64,000 nucleotides of DNA from Brucella pecoris (GTDB lineage: Bacteria > Pseudomonadota > Alphaproteobacteria > Rhizobiales > Rhizobiaceae). This document shows, piece after piece, positions 27,317 to 35,549 of this stretch. Both the position numbers and the translations under genes were made by a program. The first letter of the stretch is position 1. Each line of letters starts with the position of its first letter. Location: positions 186,001 through 250,000 of the forward strand of contig NZ_VEWK01000004.1 of the NCBI RefSeq assembly GCF_006376675.1, in the 5' to 3' direction. The notes below the pieces were generated by a model. That model did not search any database. It saw nothing but the letters and a program-made list of their open reading frames with translations, and was not told where the DNA came from.

Positions 27317-28077
27317 GTGAAGTCGATTGCCTGTAATGCGCTGCCATTGCGCTTCAGCCAAGCCTTGCAGCGTTCCGTGTCGGGACAAAGCTCATGGCAG
27401 AGTTTCCAGAATTTCGGCCCATGGTTCATCTCGATGAGATGAGCCACTTCATGGGCGACAAGATAGTTGATCACCGGGGCGGGAGCCATGCCGATCCGCC
27501 AGGAGAAGGAAAGGACACCGTCCGAGGTGCAGGACCCCCAGCGGCTCTTCGTGTCCTTGAAGCGCACGGATTTGGCCTTGCGGCCAACCGTGGCAGTGTG
27601 GCGGACGACAAGCGCCTCGATCTCGCGCTTCACTTCGCGCTTGATGTGATCGGCGACGCGGCGTGGCAGATGTGCCGGGTCACCATGGACGAGCAAGATA
27701 TTTCCTTCGAGAAGCTGGGTGGTGCCGCGGCCCGGCTGATGCACGATCTTATGTGGCACACCGCGCAGGGGAATTTTGATACCGGCGCGCACGCCCGGCT
27801 GGTCGGGCAGTTTTGCGATGCGGCTTTCGATCCAGCCTTCGTGACGGTTGAGGAAGCTCAGCACGTCGCGCTCGGGCAGCCCTGGCGGAACCGTGATGCG
27901 CAATCCCTTGCCACCTGCTTCGATACGCAAGGTCAGTCGTTTGGCACGCGGATTTTCGAAAACACGCAAGGGAAGTTCTCGTCCGGCGACCGCATGGATG
28001 CGTTCGCTGCGGACGGTCGTTGTCCCAGCGGATGCCCCTTTACCGCTGATTTGCCGAAGAAAGGAAAGACCCATCAT
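27313..28077 (-). CDS. YgjP-type zinc metalloprotease (DUF45)
   Basis: A 254-residue protein of the YgjP/DUF45 family. The zinc site is HEVAHLIEMNHGPKFW (HExxH plus a distal histidine), preceded by the family signature TKSRWGSCTSDGVLSFSWR. No signal peptide is clear, so the protein is probably cytoplasmic. Substrates are not known to me. It is cotranscribed with the DUF218 gene through a 4-bp overlap. Confidence 0.88.
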   Translation of the reverse strand: MMGLSFLRQISGKGASAGTTTVRSERIHAVAGRELPLRVFENPRAKRLTLRIEAGGKGLRITVPPGLPERDVLSFLNRHEGWIESRIAKLPDQPGVRAGIKIPLRGVPHKIVHQPGRGTTQLLEGNILLVHGDPAHLPRRVADHIKREVKREIEALVVRHTATVGRKAKSVRFKDTKSRWGSCTSDGVLSFSWRIGMAPAPVINYLVAHEVAHLIEMNHGPKFWKLCHELCPDTERCKAWLKRNGSALQAIDFT

Positions 28078-28084
28078 TCAAGAA

Positions 28085-28125
28085 TAAGCGATTCGCGTTC
28101 GAGCGCACCCCGAAAAGTGAGAAAG
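28085..28125. repeat. Possible decayed copy of a palindromic intergenic repeat
   Basis: GAGCGCACCCCGAAAAGTGAG resembles the conserved arm of the Brucella-type intergenic element (GCGCATCCCGAAAAGTG), but no second arm is clear. Weak call. Confidence 0.35.
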
Positions 28126-28215
28126 AGTGTTGTGACGACTTCGCAGGTAGTCAGAAAGCCGGAACGGCGCGGACATGGCCGCGCCGTTCAATAATTTCGC
28201 AAGCAATTTCATCGA

Positions 28216-28671
28216 TCAAAGATCGGTGATGTCATCCTTGCCGCCTTTTGCACGCGGGGCAGGCGTTTTCTTCGCGCTTGCACGGCGCTCAGCCATGAAG
28301 CGGTCGAATTCTTCCTTGTCGCGGGCGCGGCGGAGTTCTGCCGCATAGGCCTCGAATTCGGCGCGCGCCTCTTCAAGCTTGCGGCGTTCTTCGGCCAGTC
28401 GTTCCAGCTCAGCGCGACGCCAGTCGTCAAAAGCCTCGTTGCCGGTGGTGTTACCGAAGTTGAAGCTTTCGCCCTTGCGGCAGTTGCGGAACGAGCCAAA
28501 CATGGAATCGGTCTTCTCGTTCACGCCGCGCTTGAACCCTTCGAGGCGATCACCCCAGAGGATATAGGCGAGCATGGCAAGGCCAAGCGGCCAGAACAGG
28601 AAAAAGCCGAGCACCATCAGCGCAATCGTGGCTGGCGTCCATGCCGGGCGGATCAATGCAGTATTGGTCAT
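28216..28671 (-). CDS. DUF2852 domain membrane protein
   Basis: A 151-residue protein with one or two N-terminal membrane segments (TIALMVLGFFLFWPLGLAMLAYILWG) and a long charged, coiled-coil-like tail (RRAELERLAEERRKLEEARAEFEAYAAELRRAR) ending in a basic, proline-containing region. It matches DUF2852 of Rhizobiales in the membrane segment and the following FRNCRKGESFNFGNTTGNEAFDDW block. Function unknown. Start chosen at 28671 (MTNTALIRPAWTP); a longer frame from 28740 lacks support. Confidence 0.85.
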   Translation of the reverse strand: MTNTALIRPAWTPATIALMVLGFFLFWPLGLAMLAYILWGDRLEGFKRGVNEKTDSMFGSFRNCRKGESFNFGNTTGNEAFDDWRRAELERLAEERRKLEEARAEFEAYAAELRRARDKEEFDRFMAERRASAKKTPAPRAKGGKDDITDL

Positions 28672-28865
28672 GGTCTGCTCCGTCGAAAAGCGCATGCCAT
28701 TCAACCGTTCGACATCGTCCGGCAACATGCGCGAAACCAAGGCCTGCCAGCCCGCTCCATGCGGGCATTTTCTTCTGGCGGCTTGACTTCGACGTGGTGA
28801 AAAGATTGCGGCTTTTCAAGAATGCAACCTGCGGATTCAGGCCGCGTTTCGCCTAACCAATGTGA

Positions 28866-30017
28866 TTAACTCGAAATTTTTTTGCGAAGATGTTCAAGAA
28901 AAGTGACGCATAGCCCAGCGATCAGCGCCCAGAAAGCGGAGCCAACCCCGAAAAATGCCATGCCGGATGCCGTCACGGCAAAGGTTATCGTTGCAGCAAG
29001 ACGCTCATGTTCGTCCTTCAGCGCCAGCGACATCGCATTGATGAACGGGCCCGTCAGGGCAAGACCAGCAACAAGGGCGATGAGCGTTACAGGCAATACG
29101 GCAAAGATCGCGACCAGCGAGGCGCCGAAAAGGGCAAACACGACATAAATCGCTGCATAGACCGGTCCGGTGAGCCAGCGTTTGCTGTGGTCCGGATGTG
29201 CGTCGGGATTGGTGCAGAGCGCTGCCGAGATCGCGGCAAGATTGGTGGTGGAAGCCCCAAAAGGTGCTGTCAGCAAAGAAGCCAGGCCGGTCACGCGCAG
29301 GCAGGCGCTGGTTGGCGGTTCATAGCCCGAAGCGCGCAGCACGGCGAAGCCCGGCAGATTCTGCGAGGCCATGGTCACCAGATAGAGCGGGATCGCAATA
29401 CCGATCATCGCACCCATGTGGAATTCCGGCCAGATGAGGGTAAGCGTCGAGATTTCCGGCGCGGGCAGGGCGGGTGAGCGTCCTGTGATCAATGCGAAGA
29501 TCATGCCGGTCACCAGAACGGCAATGACGGCAAGCGACGGGTTGAACAGGCGGATGATGAAAAACAGCGCCACCAGCGGCAGGACGAAAACCGGATCGCC
29601 GGGCACTGTTTTGGCCGCGGCAATGACGAAACTCAACAGCACACCTGCAAGCATGCCTGACGCGACCGAGGCGGGAATGCGGGAAACGAGTACCGACAAT
29701 TGGCGGATCAGTCCGGTGGCGACCAGTGCCAGTGCCGTCACGATGAATGCGCCGACCGCTTCCGGCATGGTGAAGCCGGCACTGGCGCCGATCAGTGCCA
29801 GCCCCGGTGTGGACCAGGCTGCGATGATCGGCATCTTGTAGCGGATGCTGAGCCAGGCGGAGGAAGCGGCAATCGCAAGGCAGATCGCAGTCACCCAGCT
29901 TGCGGTTTCGGCCTGCGTGGCGCCCAGCACCTGCGCTGCAGCAATGATGAGCGCCAGCGTGCCACCGAAACCGACAATGGCCGCAACCGCCGAGGAAGCG
30001 AAAACCGAAAACCGCAT
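28866..30017 (-). CDS. BenE-family benzoate/proton symporter-like transporter
   Basis: A 383-residue, very hydrophobic inner-membrane protein with about 12 predicted spans, matching the BenE family: FGGTLALIIAAAQVLGA, SWVTAICLAIAASSAWLS, YKMPIIAAWSTPGLALI and GYEPPTSACLRVTGLASL. BenE proteins are annotated as aromatic-acid importers, but no benzoate degradation genes are nearby, so the substrate is uncertain. The hydrolase gene is upstream with a 12-bp gap, suggesting a two-gene transcript. Confidence 0.88.
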   Translation of the reverse strand: MRFSVFASSAVAAIVGFGGTLALIIAAAQVLGATQAETASWVTAICLAIAASSAWLSIRYKMPIIAAWSTPGLALIGASAGFTMPEAVGAFIVTALALVATGLIRQLSVLVSRIPASVASGMLAGVLLSFVIAAAKTVPGDPVFVLPLVALFFIIRLFNPSLAVIAVLVTGMIFALITGRSPALPAPEISTLTLIWPEFHMGAMIGIAIPLYLVTMASQNLPGFAVLRASGYEPPTSACLRVTGLASLLTAPFGASTTNLAAISAALCTNPDAHPDHSKRWLTGPVYAAIYVVFALFGASLVAIFAVLPVTLIALVAGLALTGPFINAMSLALKDEHERLAATITFAVTASGMAFFGVGSAFWALIAGLCVTFLEHLRKKISS

Positions 30018-30029
30018 GACCGTACTCCG

Positions 30030-30809
30030 TTACGATTTTTCGCTGATGCGTTCTGCCAGCCCGGACACGGTGCGGATCAGAAGGTCGAGATCCTGTGGTC
30101 GCGACAAGCGATGATCGCCGTCGCGCACCAGCGTCAGGGTCACGTCATCGACGGGCAGGTGTTCCACAAGCGTCAGCGCATGCTTGTAAGGAACATCCGG
30201 GTCCTGCACGCCCTGCAGGATATGAACCGGACAGCCGGTCTCGATGATGCCTTTGAGAACCAGATTCTTTCGCCCGTCCTCAATCAATGCGCGGGTATAG
30301 ACATAAGGATTGGGCGAATAGTCGGACGGTTCTTCGAAATAGCCCTTTTCCTGAAGATCGTTTTTCTGCGTATCGGAAAGCGTGGGCTCTACGAGCACGG
30401 CGGTAAAATCGGGAGCCGGCGCGATCAGCACGATACCGGCAGGCGACTTGCCTTCTTTCTTGAGCTCCTGCGCCATGCGCAGCGCGATCCAGCCTCCCAT
30501 GGAGGAGCCGACAAGAATCTGCGGGCCTGTCGCAAATTGCCGGTAGACCGCGAGGCTTTCGTTCAGCCAGCGCGAGATGGTGCCCTGATTGAAATCGCCG
30601 CCGGATTCGCCATGGCCGGAATAATCGTGTCTGAGCGCACTGTGCCCGGTCTGCTCTGCCCATTCGTCGAGAACGACTGCCTTGGTGCCCAGCATGTCGG
30701 AACGATAGCCGCCGAGCCAGACTACCCCCGGAGATTTGCTTCCGGCTCTGTAACGCAGGGCGATTTTCGCTCCGTCCACGTCGATGAATTCCGGCCCCGC
30801 AGCGCTCAT
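30030..30809 (-). CDS. Alpha/beta hydrolase
   Basis: A 259-residue alpha/beta hydrolase. Visible are the oxyanion segment VVWLGGYRSDMLGTKA, the nucleophile elbow LVGSSMGGWIALRMA, the acid near LQGVQDPDVPYKHA and the histidine in DGDHRLSRPQDL. The start at 30809 has GAGGAGAT upstream; the 50-residue longer frame is unlikely. Resembles thioesterase/ABHD10-type hydrolases; the substrate is not predictable. No signal peptide. Confidence 0.85.
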   Translation of the reverse strand: MSAAGPEFIDVDGAKIALRYRAGSKSPGVVWLGGYRSDMLGTKAVVLDEWAEQTGHSALRHDYSGHGESGGDFNQGTISRWLNESLAVYRQFATGPQILVGSSMGGWIALRMAQELKKEGKSPAGIVLIAPAPDFTAVLVEPTLSDTQKNDLQEKGYFEEPSDYSPNPYVYTRALIEDGRKNLVLKGIIETGCPVHILQGVQDPDVPYKHALTLVEHLPVDDVTLTLVRDGDHRLSRPQDLDLLIRTVSGLAERISEKS

Positions 30810-31094
30810 TTCAAATCTCCTCAATTTTCGGGATTGTTTTGGCATGTTCGTAATTGAGTGAAAACCCGCCATCTGGTGCGAGGCCCTTGAAATGACGGCA
30901 AATGTGACCGATATGCCGCTTGTCTCCCGCGAAATGACGCCAAAAAGAACGTTTATCACGCGGGGGTGATTTTTCCTGTCAAAGATGCTATTGACTTCGC
31001 CGCCTGCTTGACGACATTTCCGCGATCAACTGCGGTTTGATCGGGGATATGCCGTCTGGCAGCAAGTATCCGACCGCATGAGACGTAACAATTC

Positions 31095-31111
31095 AGGAGA
31101 TAACGACCATT
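31095..31111 (+). promoter_or_regulatory. Ribosome site and rare ATT start codon of infC
   Basis: AGGAGA at 31095-31100 is 8 bases before ATT at 31109-31111. The codons from here encode [13 protein letters not shown], the conserved N terminus of rhizobial IF-3, while the first in-frame ATG (31247) is far inside the protein. Confidence 0.9.
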
Positions 31112-31645
31112 CGCCGACCCTTCAGAGCGACGCCGGTTCAGAAAGATGGACCGCGCTCCAACCGTGATATCCGGGTTCCCCGGGTTCAGCTTATCGATGC
31201 CGAAGGCCAGAACCACGGCGATGTTTCCATTCAGGAAGCTATCGCCATGGCAGAGGAAGCGGGCCTCGATCTCGTTGAGATCGTGCCGAACGCAGAGCCT
31301 CCGGTTTGCAAGATCGTCGATCTCGGCAAGCTGAAGTATCAGAATCAGAAAAAGGCCGCCGAAGCACGCAAGAAGCAGAAAACGGTTGAAATCAAAGAAA
31401 TCAAGATGCGACCGAACATCGACACCCATGATTATGAGGTGAAGATGAAGGCTGCTCTGCGTTTCTTCGAGGAAGGCGACAAGGTCAAGGTTACCTTGCG
31501 TTTCCGTGGACGCGAAATGGCGCACCAGGAACTTGGCATGAAGCTTTTGCAGCGTGTCAAGGAAGACACGGTCGAAATCGCCAAGGTTGAGTCCGAGCCG
31601 AAGCTTGAAGGCCGTCAGATGATGATGGTTCTCGCTCCGCGCTGA
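31109..31645 (+). CDS. infC: Translation initiation factor IF-3 (ATT start)
   Basis: Binds the 30S subunit, prevents premature subunit joining and discriminates against non-canonical start codons. With the ATT start it has 178 residues, the normal length; it begins (M)[20 protein letters not shown], contains the N-domain VRLIDxEG-like block [17 protein letters not shown] and [20 protein letters not shown], and the C domain with [17 protein letters not shown]. The infC start is non-canonical in many bacteria and allows autoregulation through IF-3's own start-codon proofreading. Automatic callers would truncate it to 31247. A strong terminator follows. Confidence 0.96.
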   Translation: MRRPFRATPVQKDGPRSNRDIRVPRVQLIDAEGQNHGDVSIQEAIAMAEEAGLDLVEIVPNAEPPVCKIVDLGKLKYQNQKKAAEARKKQKTVEIKEIKMRPNIDTHDYEVKMKAALRFFEEGDKVKVTLRFRGREMAHQELGMKLLQRVKEDTVEIAKVESEPKLEGRQMMMVLAPR

Positions 31646-31664
31646 ACATTTCGAAATGCCTTGG

Positions 31665-31690
31665 AAAAGCCGCCTTCGGGCGGCTTTTCA
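31665..31690 (+). terminator. Rho-independent terminator after infC
   Basis: AAAAGCCGCC (31665-31674) pairs with GGCGGCTTTT (31679-31688) around a TTCG tetraloop. Confidence 0.9.
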
Positions 31691-31724
31691 TTTGCCCCGA
31701 CAAATATGGGATCGTGGAACTTCA

Positions 31725-32339
31725 ATGAAGACTTTGGGCGAACTGGGTAAATATCAGCAGCGTCGGCGTCTTGCGATCGGTGCCGTTATAGTACTTTTGG
31801 TCGTGGCGCTGCTTTTCGTGAGATCGCAATCGACCGGGCATTTTCATGAGTATATCGAGGCGTTCGGTCTTAGCCTGATCGTTGCGGCCATTATCGGGCG
31901 CATGTGGTGCACGCTCTATATCGGCGGGCGCAAGAGCGCGGAAATCGTGCGGAGCGGGCCGTATTCGGTTACGCGCAATCCGCTCTATGTCTTCAGCAGC
32001 ATCGGTGCGATGGGTATCGGCGCGCAGACCGGCAGCATCATCATTGCTGCGGCATTCGGCGTGCTGTGCTATCTCGCTTTCTCGGTTGTCATCCGGACGG
32101 AAGAGAAATTCCTCAAGCAGAATTTCGGTCAGCCGTATGAAGCCTATTGCGCGAGTGTGCCGCGTTTCTTCCCGAAGTTTTCGCTGTTTCGCGACGATAA
32201 GGAGCTGATCGTCCGGCCTGACCGGATCTACCGCACCTTTACGGACGGTCTGGTGTTCTTCGTCGCCTATCCGTTCTTTGAGTTCGTGGAATATTTGCAG
32301 GACAGCCACGTCCTGCCGGTGCTTCTGCGACTTTATTGA
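31725..32339 (+). CDS. Isoprenylcysteine methyltransferase-like membrane protein
   Basis: A 204-residue membrane protein of the ICMT/phospholipid methyltransferase superfamily. The N-terminal membrane span is AIGAVIVLLVVALLFV, another is near residues 42-60, and the hallmark SAM-binding motif is RSGPYSVTRNPLYVFSS, followed by the glutamate of RTEEKFLKQNFGQPYEAYCASVPRFFPK. It probably methylates a membrane lipid or small molecule. Start at 31725 sits 36 bp after the infC terminator. Distinct from pmtA (47.5 kb), which is the soluble Sinorhizobium type. Confidence 0.82.
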   Translation: MKTLGELGKYQQRRRLAIGAVIVLLVVALLFVRSQSTGHFHEYIEAFGLSLIVAAIIGRMWCTLYIGGRKSAEIVRSGPYSVTRNPLYVFSSIGAMGIGAQTGSIIIAAAFGVLCYLAFSVVIRTEEKFLKQNFGQPYEAYCASVPRFFPKFSLFRDDKELIVRPDRIYRTFTDGLVFFVAYPFFEFVEYLQDSHVLPVLLRLY

Positions 32340-32490
32340 GGTTTCGGCTGCGATTCAGCCCAATTCAGGCATTGCGTTTTGCGGTCTTTAAGCCTATAAG
32401 GCCGCGTTCGAACCGCCCGGCAGGGCATGCCGTGGCGGTTTCGTATGCTTTTCAGGCTTGGTCAGTCTGGAAGTAAAAACACTGTTCCTG

Positions 32491-32558
32491 TGTGACGCAG
32501 GCACGAGCGCCCTTAAAGCAAGAGGCGTGGAGTGCCGCAGACACGACGGGGACTAAAC
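32491..32558 (+). repeat. pheS-type 42-bp repeat units in the rpmI leader
   Basis: 32519-32558 is a clear copy of the unit found in tandem before pheS (CAAGAGGCGTGGAGTGCCGC then AGACACGACGGGGACTAAA). A shorter degenerate copy lies at 32491-32506 (14 of 16 bases match the core of the last pheS unit). The copy sits just before the rpmI ribosome site and would fold a GTGCC-GCA-GACAC hairpin with one mismatch. Confidence 0.8.
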
Positions 32559-32572
32559 AAAGGAGTAGCAAA

Positions 32573-32773
32573 ATGCCCAAGATGAAGACCAAGTCGGCCG
32601 CCAAGAAGCGGTTCAAAATCACTGGCACTGGCAAAGTTGTAGCTGCGGCTGCAGGCAAGCGTCATGGCATGATCAAGCGCTCGAACAAGTTCATTCGCGA
32701 TGCACGCGGCACCATGGTGCTCTCGGAAGCAGATGCGAAGATCGTAAAACAGTTCCTGCCTAACGGCCTCTAA
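32573..32773 (+). CDS. rpmI: 50S ribosomal protein L35
   Basis: Ribosomal protein of 66 residues: [20 protein letters not shown] with the basic [20 protein letters not shown] core. AAAGGAG ends 5-8 bases before the ATG at 32573. The frame is open upstream through the repeat unit, but the strong ribosome site and family length fix the start here. rplT follows after 27 bp. Confidence 0.98.
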   Translation: MPKMKTKSAAKKRFKITGTGKVVAAAAGKRHGMIKRSNKFIRDARGTMVLSEADAKIVKQFLPNGL

Positions 32774-32800
32774 GCCGCTGTCCTTTAAGGAGATCATAAT

Positions 32801-33205
32801 ATGGCACGCGTAAAACGCGGCGTTACTTCACACGCCAAGCACAAAAAAGTTCTCGATCAGGCTGCCGGTTTCCGCGGTCGTCGCAAGAACACCATCCGCA
32901 CCGCTAAGGCTGCAGTTGACCGTTCGAAGCAGTATGCTTACCGCGACCGTAAGAATCGCAAGCGTACGTTCCGCGCTCTCTGGATCCAGCGCATCAATGC
33001 TGCTGTCCGCGAACAGGGCCTGACCTATGGCCGTTTCATCGACGGTCTGGCAAAGGCTGGTATCGAGATCGACCGCAAGGTTCTGTCCGACATCGCAATC
33101 CACGAACCGGATGCATTCGGTGCGCTGGTTGCATCGGCAAAGAAGGCTCTCGAATATCTCAAGAACACCGAGACGCCGAACGCTTTTGAAGGCGCTGTCC
33201 GCTAA
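32801..33205 (+). CDS. rplT: 50S ribosomal protein L20
   Basis: 23S rRNA-binding assembly protein of 134 residues ([57 protein letters not shown]). AAGGAG lies about 9 bases before the start. In other bacteria L20 represses the rpmI-rplT message by binding a leader structure; the repeat hairpin upstream of rpmI is a candidate site here (inference). A terminator follows, so pheST is not simply read through from here. Confidence 0.98.
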   Translation: MARVKRGVTSHAKHKKVLDQAAGFRGRRKNTIRTAKAAVDRSKQYAYRDRKNRKRTFRALWIQRINAAVREQGLTYGRFIDGLAKAGIEIDRKVLSDIAIHEPDAFGALVASAKKALEYLKNTETPNAFEGAVR

Positions 33206-33243
33206 GCCAGCCGCCTTTCCCAAGCAGTATCGATAATTTGGGG

Positions 33244-33273
33244 ACCCGCGCTGGCTCGGCTGGCGCGGGTTTT
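33244..33273 (+). terminator. Rho-independent terminator after rplT
   Basis: ACCCGCGC (33244-33251) pairs with GCGCGGGT (33263-33270), then TTTTC. Confidence 0.8.
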
Positions 33274-33298
33274 CTCGTTTTAGGGATTCCAATCGGGC

Positions 33299-34141
33299 AT
33301 GAAGGATGAACCGGGCAAGCTGAGACTGGATCTGGATGCGGATGATCTTCGCAGCCTGCTGGTTTTGCTTGTTCAGAGCCAGGGCAAGCGTATTTCCAGC
33401 GCTGTCATTGGCGGTCATCGCGTCTGGATCAAACGCTACGATGCCGAAAGGCGTCCACTTGCGAAGCGCCTGCACAGCCTGATTTCACCGCTTCTTCTCT
33501 ATCCGTTCCTGCGCAGCCCGAAAGAGGTGGGGGAAGCAGGCATGGCCGACCGTGAAGAGCGTAAGATGCACGCTTTTCTAAAGGCGGGTTTTCAGGTGCC
33601 TGGAATTGTCTATCGTCAGGGCGCGGTGATGGTTTTGAGCGATGTTGCGCCGATCATTCAGGATAGGCTGGACCAGTTACGTCGTGATGATCCGCAAGGC
33701 CATGACGCGCTTCTCGTCCACTGTGCCCGCGCTTTGGGTGAGGCCCATGCGGCAGGGCTCTGCCATGGGCGTCCGCATCCGCGCGATTTTTTCGAGAAGA
33801 ACGGCGTTGCCGGTTTTCTGGATTTCGAGGAGGAGCCGGAAACGGTGATGCCGCTTGCCGCCGCACAGGCGCGCGACGTATGGCTCCTGTTCTTCCAGAT
33901 CACCGCGCAGGCGCGTCTTACGGGGACGCCGCAAAGGGCATTTGAAACCTATCGCGCGGCGGCGCCGTCTGCGGTGATCCCTGAACTGAAGAAAATCGTC
34001 GGGTTTTTCCGATTTACCATCGCGCCGCTGAGGCTGCTCCGTCGGATATTTTTAGGCGGTGACGGAAGACGGCTTTTGCAGGCGATGGAATTTTTTGACG
34101 CCAATCTTGATGCGTCTCACCAATCAGGCCAAAGAGAGTGA
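33299..34141 (+). CDS. Protein-kinase-fold protein (lipopolysaccharide-kinase-like) with altered catalytic loop
   Basis: A 280-residue protein with a kinase-like layout: a lysine in RVWIKRYDAERRPLAKR, a glutamate-rich helix (ADREERKMHAFLKAG) and hinge GAVMVLSDVAPIIQDRL. The catalytic loop that is HxDLxxxN in active kinases reads HGRPHPRDFF (H156-R158), and the metal-binding motif is FLDFEEE. The usual aspartate is arginine, so it may be a pseudokinase or belong to a variant family such as Kdo-kinase/BUD32-like proteins. It is placed between rplT and pheS and ends 25 bp before the repeat array. Confidence 0.72.
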   Translation: MKDEPGKLRLDLDADDLRSLLVLLVQSQGKRISSAVIGGHRVWIKRYDAERRPLAKRLHSLISPLLLYPFLRSPKEVGEAGMADREERKMHAFLKAGFQVPGIVYRQGAVMVLSDVAPIIQDRLDQLRRDDPQGHDALLVHCARALGEAHAAGLCHGRPHPRDFFEKNGVAGFLDFEEEPETVMPLAAAQARDVWLLFFQITAQARLTGTPQRAFETYRAAAPSAVIPELKKIVGFFRFTIAPLRLLRRIFLGGDGRRLLQAMEFFDANLDASHQSGQRE

Positions 34142-34166
34142 CGACAACGCTTCTTTGGCTGCAAAG

Positions 34167-34415
34167 CGAAATATGTGGAGCGCTGCAAGCGCAACAGGGA
34201 ACCCAAGACAAGAGGCGTGGAGCGCTGCAAGCGCGACAGGGAACTCAAAACAAGAGGCGTGGAGCGCTGCAAGCGCGACAGGGAACTCAAAACAAGAGGC
34301 GTGGAGTGCTGCAAGCGCGACAGGGAACTCAAAACAAGAGGCGTGGAGTGCTGCAAGCGCGACAGGGAACTCAAAGCAAGAGGCGTGGAGTGCCGCAGGC
34401 ACGACAGGGATTTAA
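34167..34415 (+). repeat. Tandem 42-bp repeats with covarying hairpin in the pheS leader
   Basis: Six consecutive units of period 42 start at 34167 (degenerate), 34209, 34251, 34293, 34335 and 34377 (last, ending at the pheS start). The constant core is CAAGAGGCGTGGAG, then a stem, then GACAGGGAA. The stem is GCGCT-GCA-AGCGC in units 1-3, GTGCT-GCA-AGCGC in units 4-5 and GTGCC-GCA-GGCAC in the last: two base pairs change on both sides, evidence of RNA pairing. The GGGA of the last unit is the pheS ribosome site. Forty-two bases is 14 codons, so all frames stay open; one frame starts at 34173 and ends TAA at 34413-34415, touching pheS. Confidence 0.9.
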
Positions 34416-34418
34416 ATG

Positions 34419-35528
34419 ATGAGTGATCTAGAACAACTCGAACGGCAAATTCTCGAAGACATTGCGGCGGCGGCTGACGAGCCTGCTATCGAAGCCGTGC
34501 GTGTCGCAGCACTTGGCAAGAAGGGCTCGGTTTCGGAAAAGCTGAAGACGCTGGGCAGCATGACGCCGGAAGAGCGCCAGGCGCAGGGACCAGCCATCAA
34601 CGGCCTGAAGAACCGCGTCACTGAAGCGCTGACCGAGCGCAAGACAGAGCTGCGCAAGCAGGCCATTGCAGCGCGCCTTGAGCGTGAGAAGGTCGATGTA
34701 ACCTTGCCGGTACGCGAAAGCGCTGCTGCGCGCGGTCGCATCCATCCGATTTCACAGGTTATCGATGAAATCACCGCGATTTTTGCCGATATGGGTTTCT
34801 CGATTGCCGAAGGCCCGGATGTCGAGACCGACTATTATAATTTCACGGCGCTGAACTTCCCCGAAGGCCATCCGGCACGCGAAATGCACGACACGTTCTT
34901 CTTCAATGCAGACGAGAAGGGTGAGCGCAAGCTGTTGCGCACGCATACCTCGCCCGTGCAAGTGCATACGATGGAGAAGTTTGCAGCGCTGCGCGACAAG
35001 GAAGGCCGCGACGAACCGATCCGCATCGTCATTCCGGGCAAGACTTATCGCATGGACTCTGACGCCACTCATTCGCCGATGTTCCATCAGGTCGAAGGTC
35101 TGGTCGTCGACAAGTCGGCTAACGTCGCCAACATGAAGTGGGTGCTCGAAGAGTTCTGCAAGGCTTTCTTCGAAGTGCCTTCAGTCAAGATGCGCATGCG
35201 TCCAAGCTTCTTCCCGTTCACCGAACCATCGGTTGAAGTCGATATTCAGTGCGACCGTTCCGGTCCGCATGTGAAGTTCGGCGAAGGCAATGACTGGCTG
35301 GAGATACTGGGTTGCGGCATGGTGCATCCGAACGTGCTGCGTGCTTCCGGCTACGATCCGGACGTCTATCAGGGCTTCGCATGGGGCATGGGCATCGATC
35401 GCATCGCCATGCTGAAATACGGTATGCCTGACTTGCGCGCCTTCTTCGATGCCGATGTGCGCTGGATCGAACATTACGGTTTCCGTCCGCTCGACATTCC
35501 GACGCTTTTCGGCGGACTGAGCGCGTAA
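34419..35528 (+). CDS. pheS: Phenylalanyl-tRNA synthetase alpha subunit
   Basis: Catalytic subunit that charges tRNA(Phe), acting as an alpha2-beta2 tetramer with PheT. The class II motifs are visible: coiled-coil N arm ([18 protein letters not shown]), motif 2 [34 protein letters not shown] and motif 3 [17 protein letters not shown]. The family start MSDLEQ corresponds to ATG 34419; ATG 34416 would add one Met. Length 369. The ribosome site GGGA is part of the last 42-bp repeat unit. pheT begins 21 bp downstream. Confidence 0.97.
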   Translation: MSDLEQLERQILEDIAAAADEPAIEAVRVAALGKKGSVSEKLKTLGSMTPEERQAQGPAINGLKNRVTEALTERKTELRKQAIAARLEREKVDVTLPVRESAAARGRIHPISQVIDEITAIFADMGFSIAEGPDVETDYYNFTALNFPEGHPAREMHDTFFFNADEKGERKLLRTHTSPVQVHTMEKFAALRDKEGRDEPIRIVIPGKTYRMDSDATHSPMFHQVEGLVVDKSANVANMKWVLEEFCKAFFEVPSVKMRMRPSFFPFTEPSVEVDIQCDRSGPHVKFGEGNDWLEILGCGMVHPNVLRASGYDPDVYQGFAWGMGIDRIAMLKYGMPDLRAFFDADVRWIEHYGFRPLDIPTLFGGLSA

Positions 35529-35549
35529 GGACAGGAAGGGACAAGACAC

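Noticed and set aside
30956..31525. 189-residue minus-strand frame over infC
   Set aside because: It lies antisense to infC and the hydrolase-infC gap and has no family; infC explains the region.
34167..34415. CRISPR array
   Set aside because: Repeats are contiguous with no unique spacers and no cas genes nearby.
34138..34426. Repeat-encoded basic peptides (RGALQARQGTQNK and RGVERCKRDRELK types) as real proteins
   Set aside because: A 42-bp unit keeps all six frames open; the stem covariation fits RNA better. A short frame coupled to pheS is kept only as a hypothesis.
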